Positions 44,358 through 64,000 of a stretch of 64,000 bases of DNA are shown one piece after another (the first letter of the stretch is position 1; the number at the start of each line of letters is the position of its first letter). Location of the stretch: positions 104,506,329-104,570,328 of the forward strand of contig NC_030677.2 of NCBI RefSeq assembly GCF_000004195.4, given 5' to 3'. A program made the translations under genes and the position numbers. This DNA comes from Xenopus tropicalis (lineage: Eukaryota > Chordata > Amphibia > Anura > Pipidae). The notes below the pieces were generated by a model, which ran no database searches, was not told where the DNA came from, and saw nothing but the letters and a program-made list of their open reading frames with translations.

Positions 44358-47300
44358 TTATAAGTTTTTGTCAGAAAATGCTTAAAACACTGGGTTAAAA
44401 TCGGCTCTATTTAGCAGTAATGGCAAATTAGAGTCTGATACTACAGATAGGGAAGAAGTGTCTGCATTTTGTCTGCTGGTGGAGAAATTGTTTAAATATG
44501 AACAGTTTTCTGTGCATTTTAAATGGTGCATGCTTACTTGTGTTTTCACTTACAAAATCAACGAAACATATGACCAGAACATCCAAGACGTTTATTGTAT
44601 AACAATACACATTTTATCGGCCTCCCAGAGTATTGCAGTTAAGTTGAAATGTGCAGGTGTATTAAAAAAAAATTTTTTGTAAGTGTATAAAAATATTTCT
44701 ATGCATATTTCCCCATTTTTCTTAACGTTTATTTCCACACCTTTTATAACAGAACACTTTAGTTGATTTTGTGAGTGCTGCTTCTGGTTTACCTTTACAC
44801 CACTTTTTAGGTCATATGAAAAGTTGTCTTTCAATAGATTCTTTAATAGTTTATTTGAATTATTGGTACTTACATGAATACATTAATGATACAATAATGT
44901 GCTAAGTTAATACATTTGAGCTATTGTATTGGTTCATATGGTTGTCATGCTTATAGATAGTATAAAATTGGGGGAAAAAGGAAAATTTTGTGGGTCGCAG
45001 ATAATGCTATGACTAGTTCTGTAGCCAGCTACAAGCATTCTAGCTTCAAAAATTGATGGTGATATTTGAATATTTTGAAATTATGTAGTTAGAGTGGAGC
45101 TAGATTTGGAGCACTGTGAAGTTTCCCCTTCAGTGATATTTCATCATTTCTTTAAAGTTTATATAATGCCACCCTGATAGTACATTGTGCATCACATTTC
45201 TTAGCTGTGGGGGAGTCAGTTCTGGGTTCTATGGAGTTACATGATGTCAACCATGACAGAATGTAGCCTCTTGTGCATCTGTGCTACCAGAGCCACACAA
45301 ATGAGAAGCAAAAGTGCTTTTATAGCTTATTGAACCTGGCAACATTTCTTATTTTAAAATTGCCTTGGTCTGCGTGAACAAATTTTTATTTGATGCCTTA
45401 TGTACTTGGCATATAGTTTGACAGGTAATAGGTGATTTCCCAGAGAGAGTACAGATAATAGGTTCCATGAGTAGTATTCTGCTAAAACTTTAATCATCCC
45501 TTCCTTGCTTCTTGGTTAAATAAAAAGAAGCAAAATTAGAAGGGTTTATATATATTTATAATTGAGCTTCCAGGTGGGGTAAAAGGTTGGATCCTGGAGT
45601 GTAAGATGAGTGGAGGACTAATATTTTTATAAATGTCCCGTAATTTTTCATAGCCACTGCCTATAAGCAGCTCTATGATTCTTCTTGTGAGCAGCAGCAC
45701 TTCCAGTTAAGACTTCAAAATGGGTTGAAAAGCTTGCAGTCTGTTAGGGAACACAAACAGTGTAAGTATTTCTAAAGCATCTTCTCCTAAGGTAACTTGT
45801 TTGGGTTAGGGAATTGTTTTTGCTTAAAAATTAGTTGCTGAAGCTATATTCTAAAACCTTGGGTATGGTGTTAAATGTCATTGTAAAGAAGAACTTACTC
45901 TCCATTTAGGATACTAGCTGCAATCTCTGATTACTTTGTAACATATGAAATGTAAGCATTTATTTATTTTGGAAAATAGGTCCAGAATTTTAATGTATTT
46001 TACATTTTAATTTGCCTATAGGTGTATGGTCTCCCTGGCAAGGTATGCAGCATTAAGTAGCACTGCAAAAACTGTTTGCACGATTTTCTACTACATCATG
46101 TTAAAATTTGCTGGCAAATTGATTTATTTATTAGTTTGGATGCAACTTATTCAGTTTCATACTGGCAGCTTAATGGCTTTCTGTCTTAAAGCCTGGCTGA
46201 GTCCCCATAGATGATCTGCTGGGGCTAAAGTGTAGATAACGATGAACGTTTTAAGATTTGTGCTTGAGGCTGGGTGTTCAGATGCCTTACTGTTATGGAT
46301 CTTGTAAATACGGACTTCAAATTATTATGTGCATCCCTCCGTCTCCCCAAATTCCCTTCTCTTATTATATACGCTGTTTTAGACAGATCTAAAATTAACC
46401 AATGTATAAAATATTTGGTCATATAAAAGGGTCTTCGTTCAAATAAACTTTGAAACCACTTTTTGGAGAACACTATTGTATTATGAAAATTCCTGATATG
46501 TTTAATTGTTTTAAATATTTATGTGAACTTTTTTTGAGACCATTGATCTGTTGCATCCATTGTAAATATTATTACATGTTATTTATTTCTTTATAAAGGC
46601 ATTGTAAAGGCACATACCATTTAGAAAATCTTTTGTTAAGTGTTCTTGAACATTTTGTATTTAGATGTTGTGCCTTCATTTCAGAAGCCTTTAATTTTTT
46701 TTTATCTAAAAGTAAAACAGATGTTGCAATATTTTAATATTGGTGTTTTATTGCATTAATATTACAAGTTTATTGTATTATTTGTGTTCCATTTATTTTA
46801 CATGTGTGCATGGTGAAATCGTGCAGGGCACTTTTAAATATCTTCTTAGACTCTAGGAAGTTATTGTTGACACTTTAGTCAATGGAACACTTAACAGCCC
46901 TATAGCCTCACTGAGTGACAATCCCTTGTCCTACAAGTGCACCCAAATGATTCTTTTCAAAACCATGGGACATTACTCCACCGTCGTGAAAAATTAACCT
47001 TCATTAAAAGCATTCTAAAGTCATCAGTCACAAGGAACCAAAAAAGAGACAGTCTGCCTACCACTGAAATAATTTGAATTTCATTCTGTCTAGAAATGTA
47101 GTTGTACAAGGATTTGCTTTTTTAGATATGGTAAAGTAACTTTTATGCAAATACCATGCAAAGTGGTTTGTGGAACTTATTCCAATTTGGACGAAGATGT
47201 ATCCTGAAATTTTCTGAAGCAAGGGATCTAAATAACAGTCCTCTATTAGATCTGTCAAGAATTACTTTTAAGAAGTGTTATGATGATCTGAAAAACTGTC

Positions 47301-47784
47301 AATATACTCTAGCAAAGCAGAGAAATTCCATAAAAGCTGTTAACTGGTGCAATAGTGTCAGGGTTTTTTTAAGATAAAATGACCATGCAGAGGTCAAATG
47401 AGGACACCAATGGTCTGCCAATGAAAAAATGTAGAAATACATGTGATCAAAATAACTAATGACCACTATCCCATGCAGAAATTTAGTTCTACTGTTTCCA
47501 CTTATTTCCAGTGTTCTGCTTTGATTTTTAAATATTTCATGTGAGATGTTTCTGAAGGCTTATCTTATATTAGAATTTTTAATTGGCACCAGTTTTATAA
47601 AGGGTTATTCTGTTTTGTTAGGTAGAAGGGCCATTAACAGCTAAACCTAGGTACTGGATGACCAAACCAGGTGGCGAAACCCCCCCCACCTTCAAGGCCC
47701 ATCAATGTTTGTTTTGTTGTGTTTTTTTTTTTTTTTAAGATTTTATCTTCGTTACACAATCACTACAGGGGGATGGGATTAGAC
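44358..47784 (+). promoter_or_regulatory. Repeat-poor AT-rich tract with AU-rich nonamers; possible distal elavl1 3'UTR
   Basis: No ORF of interest and no MITE is seen over more than 3 kb, unusual for this window. TTATTTATT nonamers (the AU-rich element core) stand at 45960-45968 and 46579-46587, and AATAAA at 46442-46447. This fits a long 3'UTR of elavl1 but could equally be intergenic DNA. Confidence 0.3.
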
Positions 47785-47788
47785 TTAA

Positions 47789-48230
47789 AAAGGGGAAGTT
47801 CACATAACTTTAGTATGTTATAGAATGGTCTGTTCTTAGAAAATAGATATATTGCTATTTTTAAAGTTTTTAAATTATTTGCTTTACTAACTTTTTCCAA
47901 ATTTCAAATGGGCATCACTGACCTAGGAAGCCAAAAATTTGCTCTGTGAAGCTACAGTTTTATTGTGATCATTACTGTTTATTACTTAGCTCACGATCCA
48001 GGTCATTTCCTATTCATAATCCAAGTCTCTCATTTAAACCGCTGACTGGTTGCAAGGATGATTTGGACCCTAGCAATTAGAAAGCTGCTGAAATTCCAAA
48101 CTGGAGAACTGCTGAACAAAGAAGTTAAAAAAAAAAAGAAAATGGACAAAATATGACAACCAATGCAAATTTTCCCAGAATAGTACTTTCTACTTCATAC
48201 TAAATGTTAGTTTAAAGGTGACCAAGCCCT
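47789..48230. mobile_element. TTAA-target MITE (AAGGGGAAGTTCAC family)
   Basis: TTAA at 47785-47788 and 48231-48234. The left end AAAAGGGGAAGTTCACAT is inverted relative to the right end AAAGGTGACCAAGCCCT. A right-half copy lies at about 49318-49524 (gctgcctggttgctagggta, aaaggtgaacaacccct). Confidence 0.68.
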
Positions 48231-48234
48231 TTAA

Positions 48235-48996
48235 GAAGAAGGTAGCATACATAGGAACGCAGGCTTAAAATGGGGACAAGATCGTGTACCTGCTAAGAAG
48301 AGCCCACTTTTACAATTAAATATTTGAAAAGACTGACACTTTAAAGCACTTAATATACAAGAAGAGGGTATGTGTAAATGAAAGGTAAATTGGTTGATGA
48401 AAGCAGGGAAAGGTTTTAAATATGAACTGTTTTCTTACATTTCTAACAGCTGAGAAACCATTTAATGGAGGCTTAATTCTTAATAGACCCAGTTTTGAAA
48501 ATTAAATATGGATGGCTGAAGGAAGGAAGTTCAAAAACTACTAAAAAAAAAGTGTATACAAAAGGCAAGGACCCGATAGTTGTCAATTCAGCACATTAAA
48601 AACTTAGCTCAGTGGTTGCCAGCATTCTTTGATATCTGGAATGGATTTGCCAGCTAGTTCAAGCAGCAAGGGGCTTAGGTCCAGTATGGGCAGGGGACAA
48701 ATTGTCACCTGCCATTGTGTGCTCTAACATTGCGTGTCTTTTAAGGTGTTCCAATCCATGCCAATATCCAGAAAAAGAGGGAAAGATAACCGTTGCTCCA
48801 AACATCATTTATAATAATATGCTTCAAACAAATTTAGTGAGAGTATGGTGTCCCCTCCTGTTAAAGTGGTATGTACCATTTTAATAACCTTTACAGCTAA
48901 TTCATTCACTTTTGCTACAGTGTTTCCCTATTGGTGATTTGCTGTCACCTGTATTCAGGGGTAGTTCATCTTCAAGTAAACTCTTATAGTATAGAA
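48235..48996. other. Intergenic stretch, nothing recognised
   Basis: No gene, RNA or bounded repeat is seen. A short ORF at 48702-48884 has no family resemblance. Confidence 0.35.
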
Positions 48997-48997
48997 C

Positions 48998-49187
48998 AGG
49001 GGTGGCCAAAACGTCAATCGTGGTCCACCAGTCGGTCCCCTGTGGATTTCTGGTGGACCACATCGAAGCCTGGAAGTGCAGTGGTTCCGCTCATTTATTG
49101 GGTTGGTGTATGTACGCTGCATCGCATATGTATGCGGGGAGGAGCCAAAAGTCGATCGTCACGGGAAAAAGTCTGGGCACCCCTCGA
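48998..49187. mobile_element. Small hAT-like MITE (CAGGGGTGGCCAAA end)
   Basis: The left end caggggtggccaaaacgtcaa and the right gtctgggcacccctc are imperfect inverted repeats of the widespread hAT form CAGGGGTGGCCAAA. It includes a stem around ccaccagtcggtcccctgtg / ctggtggacca. The flanks gtatagaa and gaatagaa are similar. Confidence 0.5.
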
Positions 49188-49317
49188 ATAGAATGTCCAA
49201 AAAGTAATCAAGAACTTGCTACAATTCAGAAGAGGTCTTGAGTTTTCAGCTAGGGAAGTGGAACCAAGCATATGAGAAGTCCTCCAGGCAAGTGTACAAA
49301 ACAATAAGTAGCATTTA

Positions 49318-49524
49318 TTTTCTCATCCAAACTGCTGCCTGGTTGCTAGGGTAATTTGGACCTTAGCAACTAGATAGCTAATGAATTTTCAAACTGAAGA
49401 GCTGCTGAACAAAAAACTCAATTCAAAAATCATGAATAATAAGAACTGAAGATCAATTGCAAATTCTCTCAGAATATTACTCTCTACATCTTACTAAAAG
49501 TTACTTCAAAGGTGAACAACCCCT
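49318..49524. repeat. Right half of a TTAA-target MITE
   Basis: It matches the right half of 47789-48230 (ctggttgctagggtaatttg, aactgaagagctgctgaac) and ends AAAGGTGAACAACCCCT before TTAA at 49525-49528. Confidence 0.6.
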
Positions 49525-49766
49525 TTAAAGGGATGCACAGTTTTTTTTTTTTTTTTTTTTACAACATATTGTCTCTTACAGCTCTTAGATTCCAATACAT
49601 AAATACACGGTTGGTATTACAATGCATACTACATCATTCTACTTTTAAAGGAATTTCTGGCCTTGAAATCAAAAGTAGGCAGATTTCTAGAGTTGAGGTT
49701 TGGAAATTCAGTAGTGTACTGTTGGGAGTGTTTGACCTATATAAGTCAGAAATTTCCATGAAACTA

Positions 49767-51387
49767 CAGTGGTGTGAAAAACTATTTGCCCCCTTCCTGA
49801 TTTCTTATTCTTTTGCATGTTTGTCACACAAAATGTTTCTGATCATCAAACACATTTAACTATTAGTCAAAGATAACACAAGTAAACACAAAATGCAGTT
49901 TTTAAATGAGGGTTTTTATTATTTAGGGAGAAAAAAAATCCAAACCTACATGGCCCTGTGCGAAAAAGTAATTGCCCCTGAACCTAATAACTGGTTGGGC
50001 CACCCTTAGCAGCAATAACTGCAATCAAGCGTTTGCGATAACTTGCAACGAGTCTTTTACAGCGCTCTGGAGGAATTTTGGCCCACTCATCTTTGCAGAA
50101 TTCTTGTAATTCAGCTTTATTTGAGGGTTTTCTAGCATGAACCGCCTTTTTAAGGTCATGCCACAACATCTCAATAGGATTCAGGTCAGGACTTTGACTA
50201 GGCCACTCCAAAGTCTTCATTTTGTTTTTCTTCAGCCATTCAGAGGTGGATTTGCTGTTGTGTTTTGGGTCATTGTCCTGCTGCAGCACCCAAGATCGCT
50301 TCAGCTTGAGTTGACGAACAGATGGCCGGACATTCTCCTTCAGGATTTTTTGGTAGACAGTAGAATTCATGGTTCCATCTATCACAGCAAGCCTTCCAGG
50401 TCCTGAAGCAGCAAAACAACCCCAGACCATCACACTACCACCACCATATTTTACTGTTGGTATGATGTTCTTTTTCTGAAATGCTGTGTTACTTTTACGC
50501 CAGATGTAACGGGACACGCACCTTCCAAAAAGTTAAACTTTTGTCTCGTCGGTCCACAAGGTATTTTCCCAAAAGGGCAATCTTGGCAATCATTGAGATG
50601 TTTTTTAGCAAAATTGAGACGAGCCTTAATGCTTTTTGCTTAAAAGTGGTTTGCGCCTTGGAAATCTGCCATGCAGGCTGTTTTTGCCCAGTCTCTTTCT
50701 TATGGTGGAGTCGTGAACACTGACCTTAATTGAGGCAAGTGAGGCCTGCAGTTCTTTAGATGTTGTCCTGGGGTCTTTTGTGGCCTCTTGGATGAGTTGT
50801 CTCTGCGCTCTTGGGGTAATTTTGGTCGGCCGGCCACTCCTGGGAAGGTTCACCACTGTTCCATGTTTTTGCCATTTGTGGATAATGGCTCTCACTGTGG
50901 TTCGCAAAAGTCCCAAAGCTTTAGAAATGGCTTTATAACCTTTAACAGACTAATAGATCTCAATTACTTTTGTTCTCATTTGTTCCTGAATTTCTTTGGA
51001 TCTTGGCATGATGTCTAGCTTTTGAGGTGCTTTTGGTCTACTTCTCTGTGTCAGGTAGCTCCTATTTAAGTGATTTCTTGATTGAAACAGGTGTGGCAGT
51101 AATCAGGCCTGGGGGTGACTACAGAAATTGAACTCAGGTGTGATAAACCACAGTTAAGTTATTTTTTAACAAGGGGGGCAATCACTTTTCACACAGGGCC
51201 ATGTAGATTTGGAGTTTTTTTTCTCCCTTAATAACGTAAACCTTCATTTAAAAACTGCATTTTGTGTTCAATTATGTTATCTTTGACTAATAGTAAACGG
51301 TTTTTGATGAGCAGAAACATTTAACTGTGACAAACATGCAAAAGAATAAGAAATCAGGAAGGGGGCAAATAGTTTTTCACACCACTG
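49767..51387 (-). mobile_element. Tc1/mariner transposon with long inverted ends
   Basis: TA flanks both ends (49765-49766, 51388-51389). The terminal repeats begin CAGTGGTGTGAAAAACTATT and are about 210 bp long. Each has an inner second copy of a similar motif (gtgcgaaaaagtaattgcccc / ggggcaatcacttttcacac), the inverted-repeat/direct-repeat layout of Tc1-type elements. At 1621 bp the size matches a full-length Tc1. The transposase gene lies on the - strand and is broken. Confidence 0.93.
49984..51009 (-). pseudogene. Tc1 transposase, broken
   Basis: DD34E transposase of about 340 residues in intact relatives. On the - strand an ATG at 51009-51007 opens MPRSKEIQEQMRTKVIEIY, then an in-frame TAG. 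The paired DNA-binding domain continues (WQKHGTVVNLPRSGRP) to a stop after SKKH near 50626. Around 50520-50600 the frame is shifted near the first catalytic Asp. The C-terminal half from 50517 is open (RYIWRKSNTAFQKKN) with the second Asp in QQDNDPKHNSK and the Glu in SPDLNPIEMLW, ending at 49984. It cannot make active protein as it stands. Confidence 0.9.
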
Positions 51388-51389
51388 TA

Positions 51390-52300
51390 TATATTTGGTA
51401 CTGGCATGTTCAGGAGATGTGCCATTTCAAAATTAGTTGTACTTTGCACAAAGAAGCTTGTTTAATAATATAAACAATGCCTGCAATATATAGATATCAC
51501 AATTATGATAAGACCGTGTGTCTGACCTCTTTAGCTTTTTGTTAGAGGGCACCTCAATCTAGGTGGTTCAGTGATTTTATTTGTTGACCTATTGCCTGCA
51601 ATTGTTACAAGATATAATTACAATCATTTCTATATTTTTCTTCTGGTAACCTACCAGATCTAGATCTCATAATCTGCCCAGTATGTGTGCACATTGTCAA
51701 GAGTGGAATTAGCATGGCACACAGGATGGATTTCAGACAGAAACATGCACAAACTTCTGGGCGTAGTTTTGCACCTACAGTATAGTGAACCGTTAGTATG
51801 GTCTTCAGAGTGTGAGGGTAAAAAAATCTTACCTACAGTCACAGTGCTATGCCTATGGTCTATGCTAATGCCCCCAAAATTATCAAGTTCTTCAAACTCT
51901 TCTCTTAGCAATATGTTTCCCAAGGTGCCATTTGGTACACTAAACAATTGGTAGCTACTTCTTTTCTGCCCAAATCACACTGAGCATATAACCTAACAAG
52001 ATCCAATATGTCGAGCTCCTGTGGACAACTTTGATGGCCTGGATTATTGCAGTTAGAGGGCTACTGCTTTTAGTTCTTATAAAAATACTAAATAGTATAA
52101 AATAAAACTTTGGACTTTGGTTCTTCGTTAAATGTATTCAAGAAGAAGTTACTACCCCGTTGTAATTAGAAATAAATTATTTAGTGCCCCAGACACATGA
52201 AAACTGCCCTTTCCGCTTTCATGATTTATATTTATTTTGATATTGTTGGAATATGTAAGTGAAGTCATATGAAGTATTATGATCCCATAAACACACACAC
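51390..52300. other. Intergenic stretch between Tc1 and the transporter 3' end
   Basis: No recognisable gene. Overlapping ORFs on both strands at about 51660-51950 do not resemble a protein family. It separates convergent elavl1 and the transporter gene. Confidence 0.4.
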
Positions 52301-52304
52301 ATGT

Positions 52305-53448
52305 TCATAGTAGTTCACAGCAATTTATTTACAAGGTTTAATTGTCTTTTACATTAAAAAAGAGATATATATATATATATATTTTACAAAGGCTTAATAT
52401 TTGTACGTGGATAATGATTTATATATAGAGTAATTAGTATGTAAAGTGAGTTACAAAATATACAGTTTCAAATAAATTTGAAAAGGAATAGAGTGTACAA
52501 CTGACCTGATTCTTGTGGGCTCTGTAAATGTCAAATGGCCCAGCTGACCAAAAATCTAAGCCTATCAAAGGTCTAAATACTTGAAAATGAATGTCACGTG
52601 CTTTATGCTTCCCTCAAAAATTAAGCTTTCACTGCTATTTTAATGTGATAATCACAGACTGGTGTCTCCTCAGAGTATTCCGACAGCAGGACTATTTAAA
52701 GACAAAATGGCCCAAAAAAAAAAAGCTTAATTTCAATGAAAACAAAAATGTAGTTGGGTTTCTGCAAAGAGGTTAGGCACACACCAGTATTTTGATATTT
52801 TTGGGGGCTTACGATAATTGCTATTTAGGTACTGTACATTATTTCTATTACCTTATAACTTTTAAATATGGCAATGGCACAGTACTGATGCCTTCAGCAG
52901 CACTCGCAACCTTTGTCATATGTTGTGCTTGATGTAAATATGATGCCTATCTATAGATGGTGGTGATGGTTGGAGGACAATAAATAGAGCCCTGTTATTA
53001 CTGTATGTTTCTTACTGATAGTGGTTACACTGCTTTCAACAGTAAACACTGTCCTGTGTGCAAGTTATAAAACATTAAATAGGCATAGTTGTTTATGGGC
53101 TTTGTATGCTGTACTTTTTTATACACTGTCCTATTATATTTTGTGTACCCTGTCATTAGAACGAAGGAAGGAGGCTGCATTGCTGCCAGTCAAATAACCA
53201 CCAACATGGACTCCATATCCAGTTTTACATATCTGGCAAGTGTCCTTTAAAGAAATGAGGGTCATCATTGCTTTTAAATCACAGTTGCTCCAATAAAGCC
53301 GTGAATATTTTATCAGGTTTACAAATTAATGTAATTTATATCCTCTGGATATGATAAATATAAGATGCCATCTTTTTCTGTTTTTACATAAAAAGAATTC
53401 TTTATGTGATGATTCAGCTGTTAGGTCATATAAAGAGTAAATCACCAT
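52305..53448 (-). promoter_or_regulatory. Transporter 3'UTR and candidate poly(A) site
   Basis: On the - strand, AATAAA (reverse complement of 52324-52329) is followed by about 20 bases and then a GU-rich tract (reverse of acacacacacat, about 52289-52302). This is the standard cleavage layout, placing the mRNA end near 52305-52312. The UTR would be about 1.1 kb and includes a (TA)n tract at about 52367-52382. Confidence 0.5.
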
Positions 53449-62201
<8,753 letters not shown>

Positions 62202-63838
62202 CTGAGAAATAAGGTAAGAATTTGTTATGTAAACATGGTTTATTATAATAAACGAATACTGTTTCATAAATAACAAACACATGCAAAGCATGCATTGGCT
62301 AAAGAGCCTATAAACTCTACATCTGTTGTAGGCAAACTGACAAGTAGCTAAATGTGCAAAATATATTGAAGGGAATGGTAATACATTATATTTAAACAGT
62401 TATGCTTATTTGGTTGATCTAATAGAATTTTTTATTTTGTATGAATTGTCATGGATAGACATGAACACATAACTGTGCTTTTCTAAATGTATGCACAAAT
62501 TTATTATTCCACGGAAGGTCATATTATAATAGATGCAGTGTGCTACTTCTCTAGCAACTCACTCAGCAGGTAGCATTTACTGGTCTGCTCTCTAGGAAAA
62601 AAACATCTGATTGGTTGCTATAAGGAAATATAACATTTAGGTGGGATAAATTAATAGAGAAGTACATTAATATCTAGCAGCAACTTCTGTTGCTGTTTGA
62701 AAAGCATTATACAGGCCACTGTAGAAGTATCCAGTAGGTGGCAGCAGAGAAAGAATGCTAAAACCAGGATACACAGGTGCAATACCATCTGCATAAGCAA
62801 CTTATTAAACCTCTTAATTTGGTAATTCTCAGTATTGGCTTGGTCTCTTGATGGGTGCCCATGGGAAATATGATAAGTCCCAAAAAATATTTTGCTAACA
62901 CTTATTTTAGTATACAAAATTAATTATATCTCTGTTGTTGACTTACATGTGTTATTGTTTTTCTGTCTTTGCAACTTTATAAATGATGACATTTAAAATA
63001 ATGTTAATTAGTATATGTGTGTCTATATATTAATTTTCAAAGCAATATTTAAATGAACAGCTTTTTATTAGATTTGTTGCTTCATAAATGAAAGGCTCAG
63101 TGTTCTGGGAGAAATGTGTGGGTGGTCCAACAGTAAGGAGGTCAAATATCGGTCCAATTCATGGGTGCTCAACAATCACACAGACAGTATGCACACATAG
63201 AGGTGTGTTCCTAGGTGTAGTTTGGATACTGGATACTTTCGAAAGTGCTGCATTCATCATGAATGCACATACAAGCTAATCATAAGACCTGGGTTACATT
63301 TACTAAGTAGAATCCTAGACAAGCCCTTGTACACACTAGAGAAAATGAAGCAATCATGACTATGTTCTTCTGTCTTAGTATCTCTGACATTTGAGCACAA
63401 ATGATTGTTTACATATAGACATAAGACTTAATTTTCTCTGTAGTTCTTTAATACAATATAACGTCTCGTTTCTTTTTAGTTTCGTTATTTATGACTGGTG
63501 ATACTCATTACATTACCCATGGGGATTCACCACAACCAGATACTTTCTTGTTTAAGTGCTGCATTAGTGCACCTAGTGCTCCAGACTATATGCACCCCTT
63601 TTATAATGGAAATACAAAGAGTGCCTCCTATTCTGCCCAATATCCACCAAGGTTTGCCTTCCACAGATATCAATAGGTGGTGGCCCTGGTGAGAGTTACC
63701 TTGCATGTGTGATTGTTGTTAGTTAATGCTCTGCAATTGGATAAATTTAAGAAATTCCCACAGGATTCTTTTTCACTTTTAAAAAAGTACAATACCGGTG
63801 AATCTAGAGAAGATGGTATAAATAATTCTGTGATATAT

Positions 63839-63840
<2 letters not shown>
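62202..63840. other. Upstream transporter intron, nothing recognised
   Basis: The N-terminal exon expected for an SLC1 protein was not found on the - strand here. Short ORFs at 62651-62917 and 63491-63692 resemble no family. Confidence 0.45.
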
Positions 63841-63841
<1 letters not shown>

Positions 63842-63901
<60 letters not shown>

Positions 63902-63991
63902 ATGACCCTTGGTGTTGGCTGTGATTTATTATTTATTTATATATATATATATATATTATATATATATATATATATATAATATATATATATA
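63842..63991. repeat. (TG)n, (TA)n and mixed AT microsatellites
   Basis: TG repeats cover about 63842-63884, TA follows to 63901, and a second AT tract covers about 63936-63991 at the window edge. Expect length variation between individuals. Confidence 0.95.
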
Positions 63992-64000
63992 GGGGTGCCT

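Noticed and set aside
49984..50517. 177-codon ORF as a functional protein
   Set aside because: It is only the C-terminal half of a Tc1 transposase whose N-terminal part carries stops and a frameshift.

Overview
This is vertebrate genomic DNA, almost certainly from a Xenopus frog. It has spliced genes with GT-AG introns, an ELAVL1/HuR protein of exactly vertebrate length, and dense TTAA-target MITEs of the kind known as the T2 family in Xenopus. There are also Penelope-like, Ty3/gypsy, CR1/L2, hAT and Tc1 elements. Nothing prokaryotic, no CRISPR and no operon is present. Species and subgenome (tropicalis, or laevis L/S) cannot be decided from the sequence alone.

Three protein-coding genes lie in the window. 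(1) The 3' half of a tetraspanin on the + strand: five exons, 1013-13255, covering TM3, the large extracellular loop with the CCG motif, TM4 and the C-terminal tail. Earlier exons are off the left edge. (2) A complete elavl1 (HuR/ElrA) coding sequence on the + strand: a CpG-rich promoter and non-coding first exon ending at 21843, then five coding exons from 25631 to 37684 that sum to 326 codons, followed by a long U-rich 3' region. (3) A member of the SLC1 excitatory amino acid transporter family, closest to EAAT5 by recall, on the - strand. Ten exons run from 62201 down to 53449 and encode 485 residues. The N-terminal exon lies beyond the right edge, and a candidate poly(A) site is near 52.3 kb. 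elavl1 and the transporter converge. The ELAVL-SLC1A pairing resembles linkages I recall on human chromosomes 1p, 9p and 19p, which suggests an ancient paralogon.

Most of the remaining DNA is repeats. Highlights are a three-level nest at about 15.4-18.45 kb (gypsy containing a T2 MITE containing a CR1/L2 LINE), a Penelope-like element at 7.1-8.7 kb split by a T2 MITE at TTAA, and a second Penelope-like element at 30.3-33.7 kb. The second one is broken by a Harbinger-like fragment and by a 1.28-kb hAT element with a perfect 8-bp duplication that carries a minisatellite. There is also a decayed Tc1 transposon with nearly intact ends (49767-51387), several hAT MITEs with target duplications, and long palindromes.

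The three genes do not form a pathway. HuR is a ubiquitous mRNA-stability factor, the transporter clears glutamate, and the tetraspanin organises membranes. I found no convincing new biological system. The most useful leads are the ELAVL/SLC1A synteny, the EAAT5-like gene and the nested transposon history.
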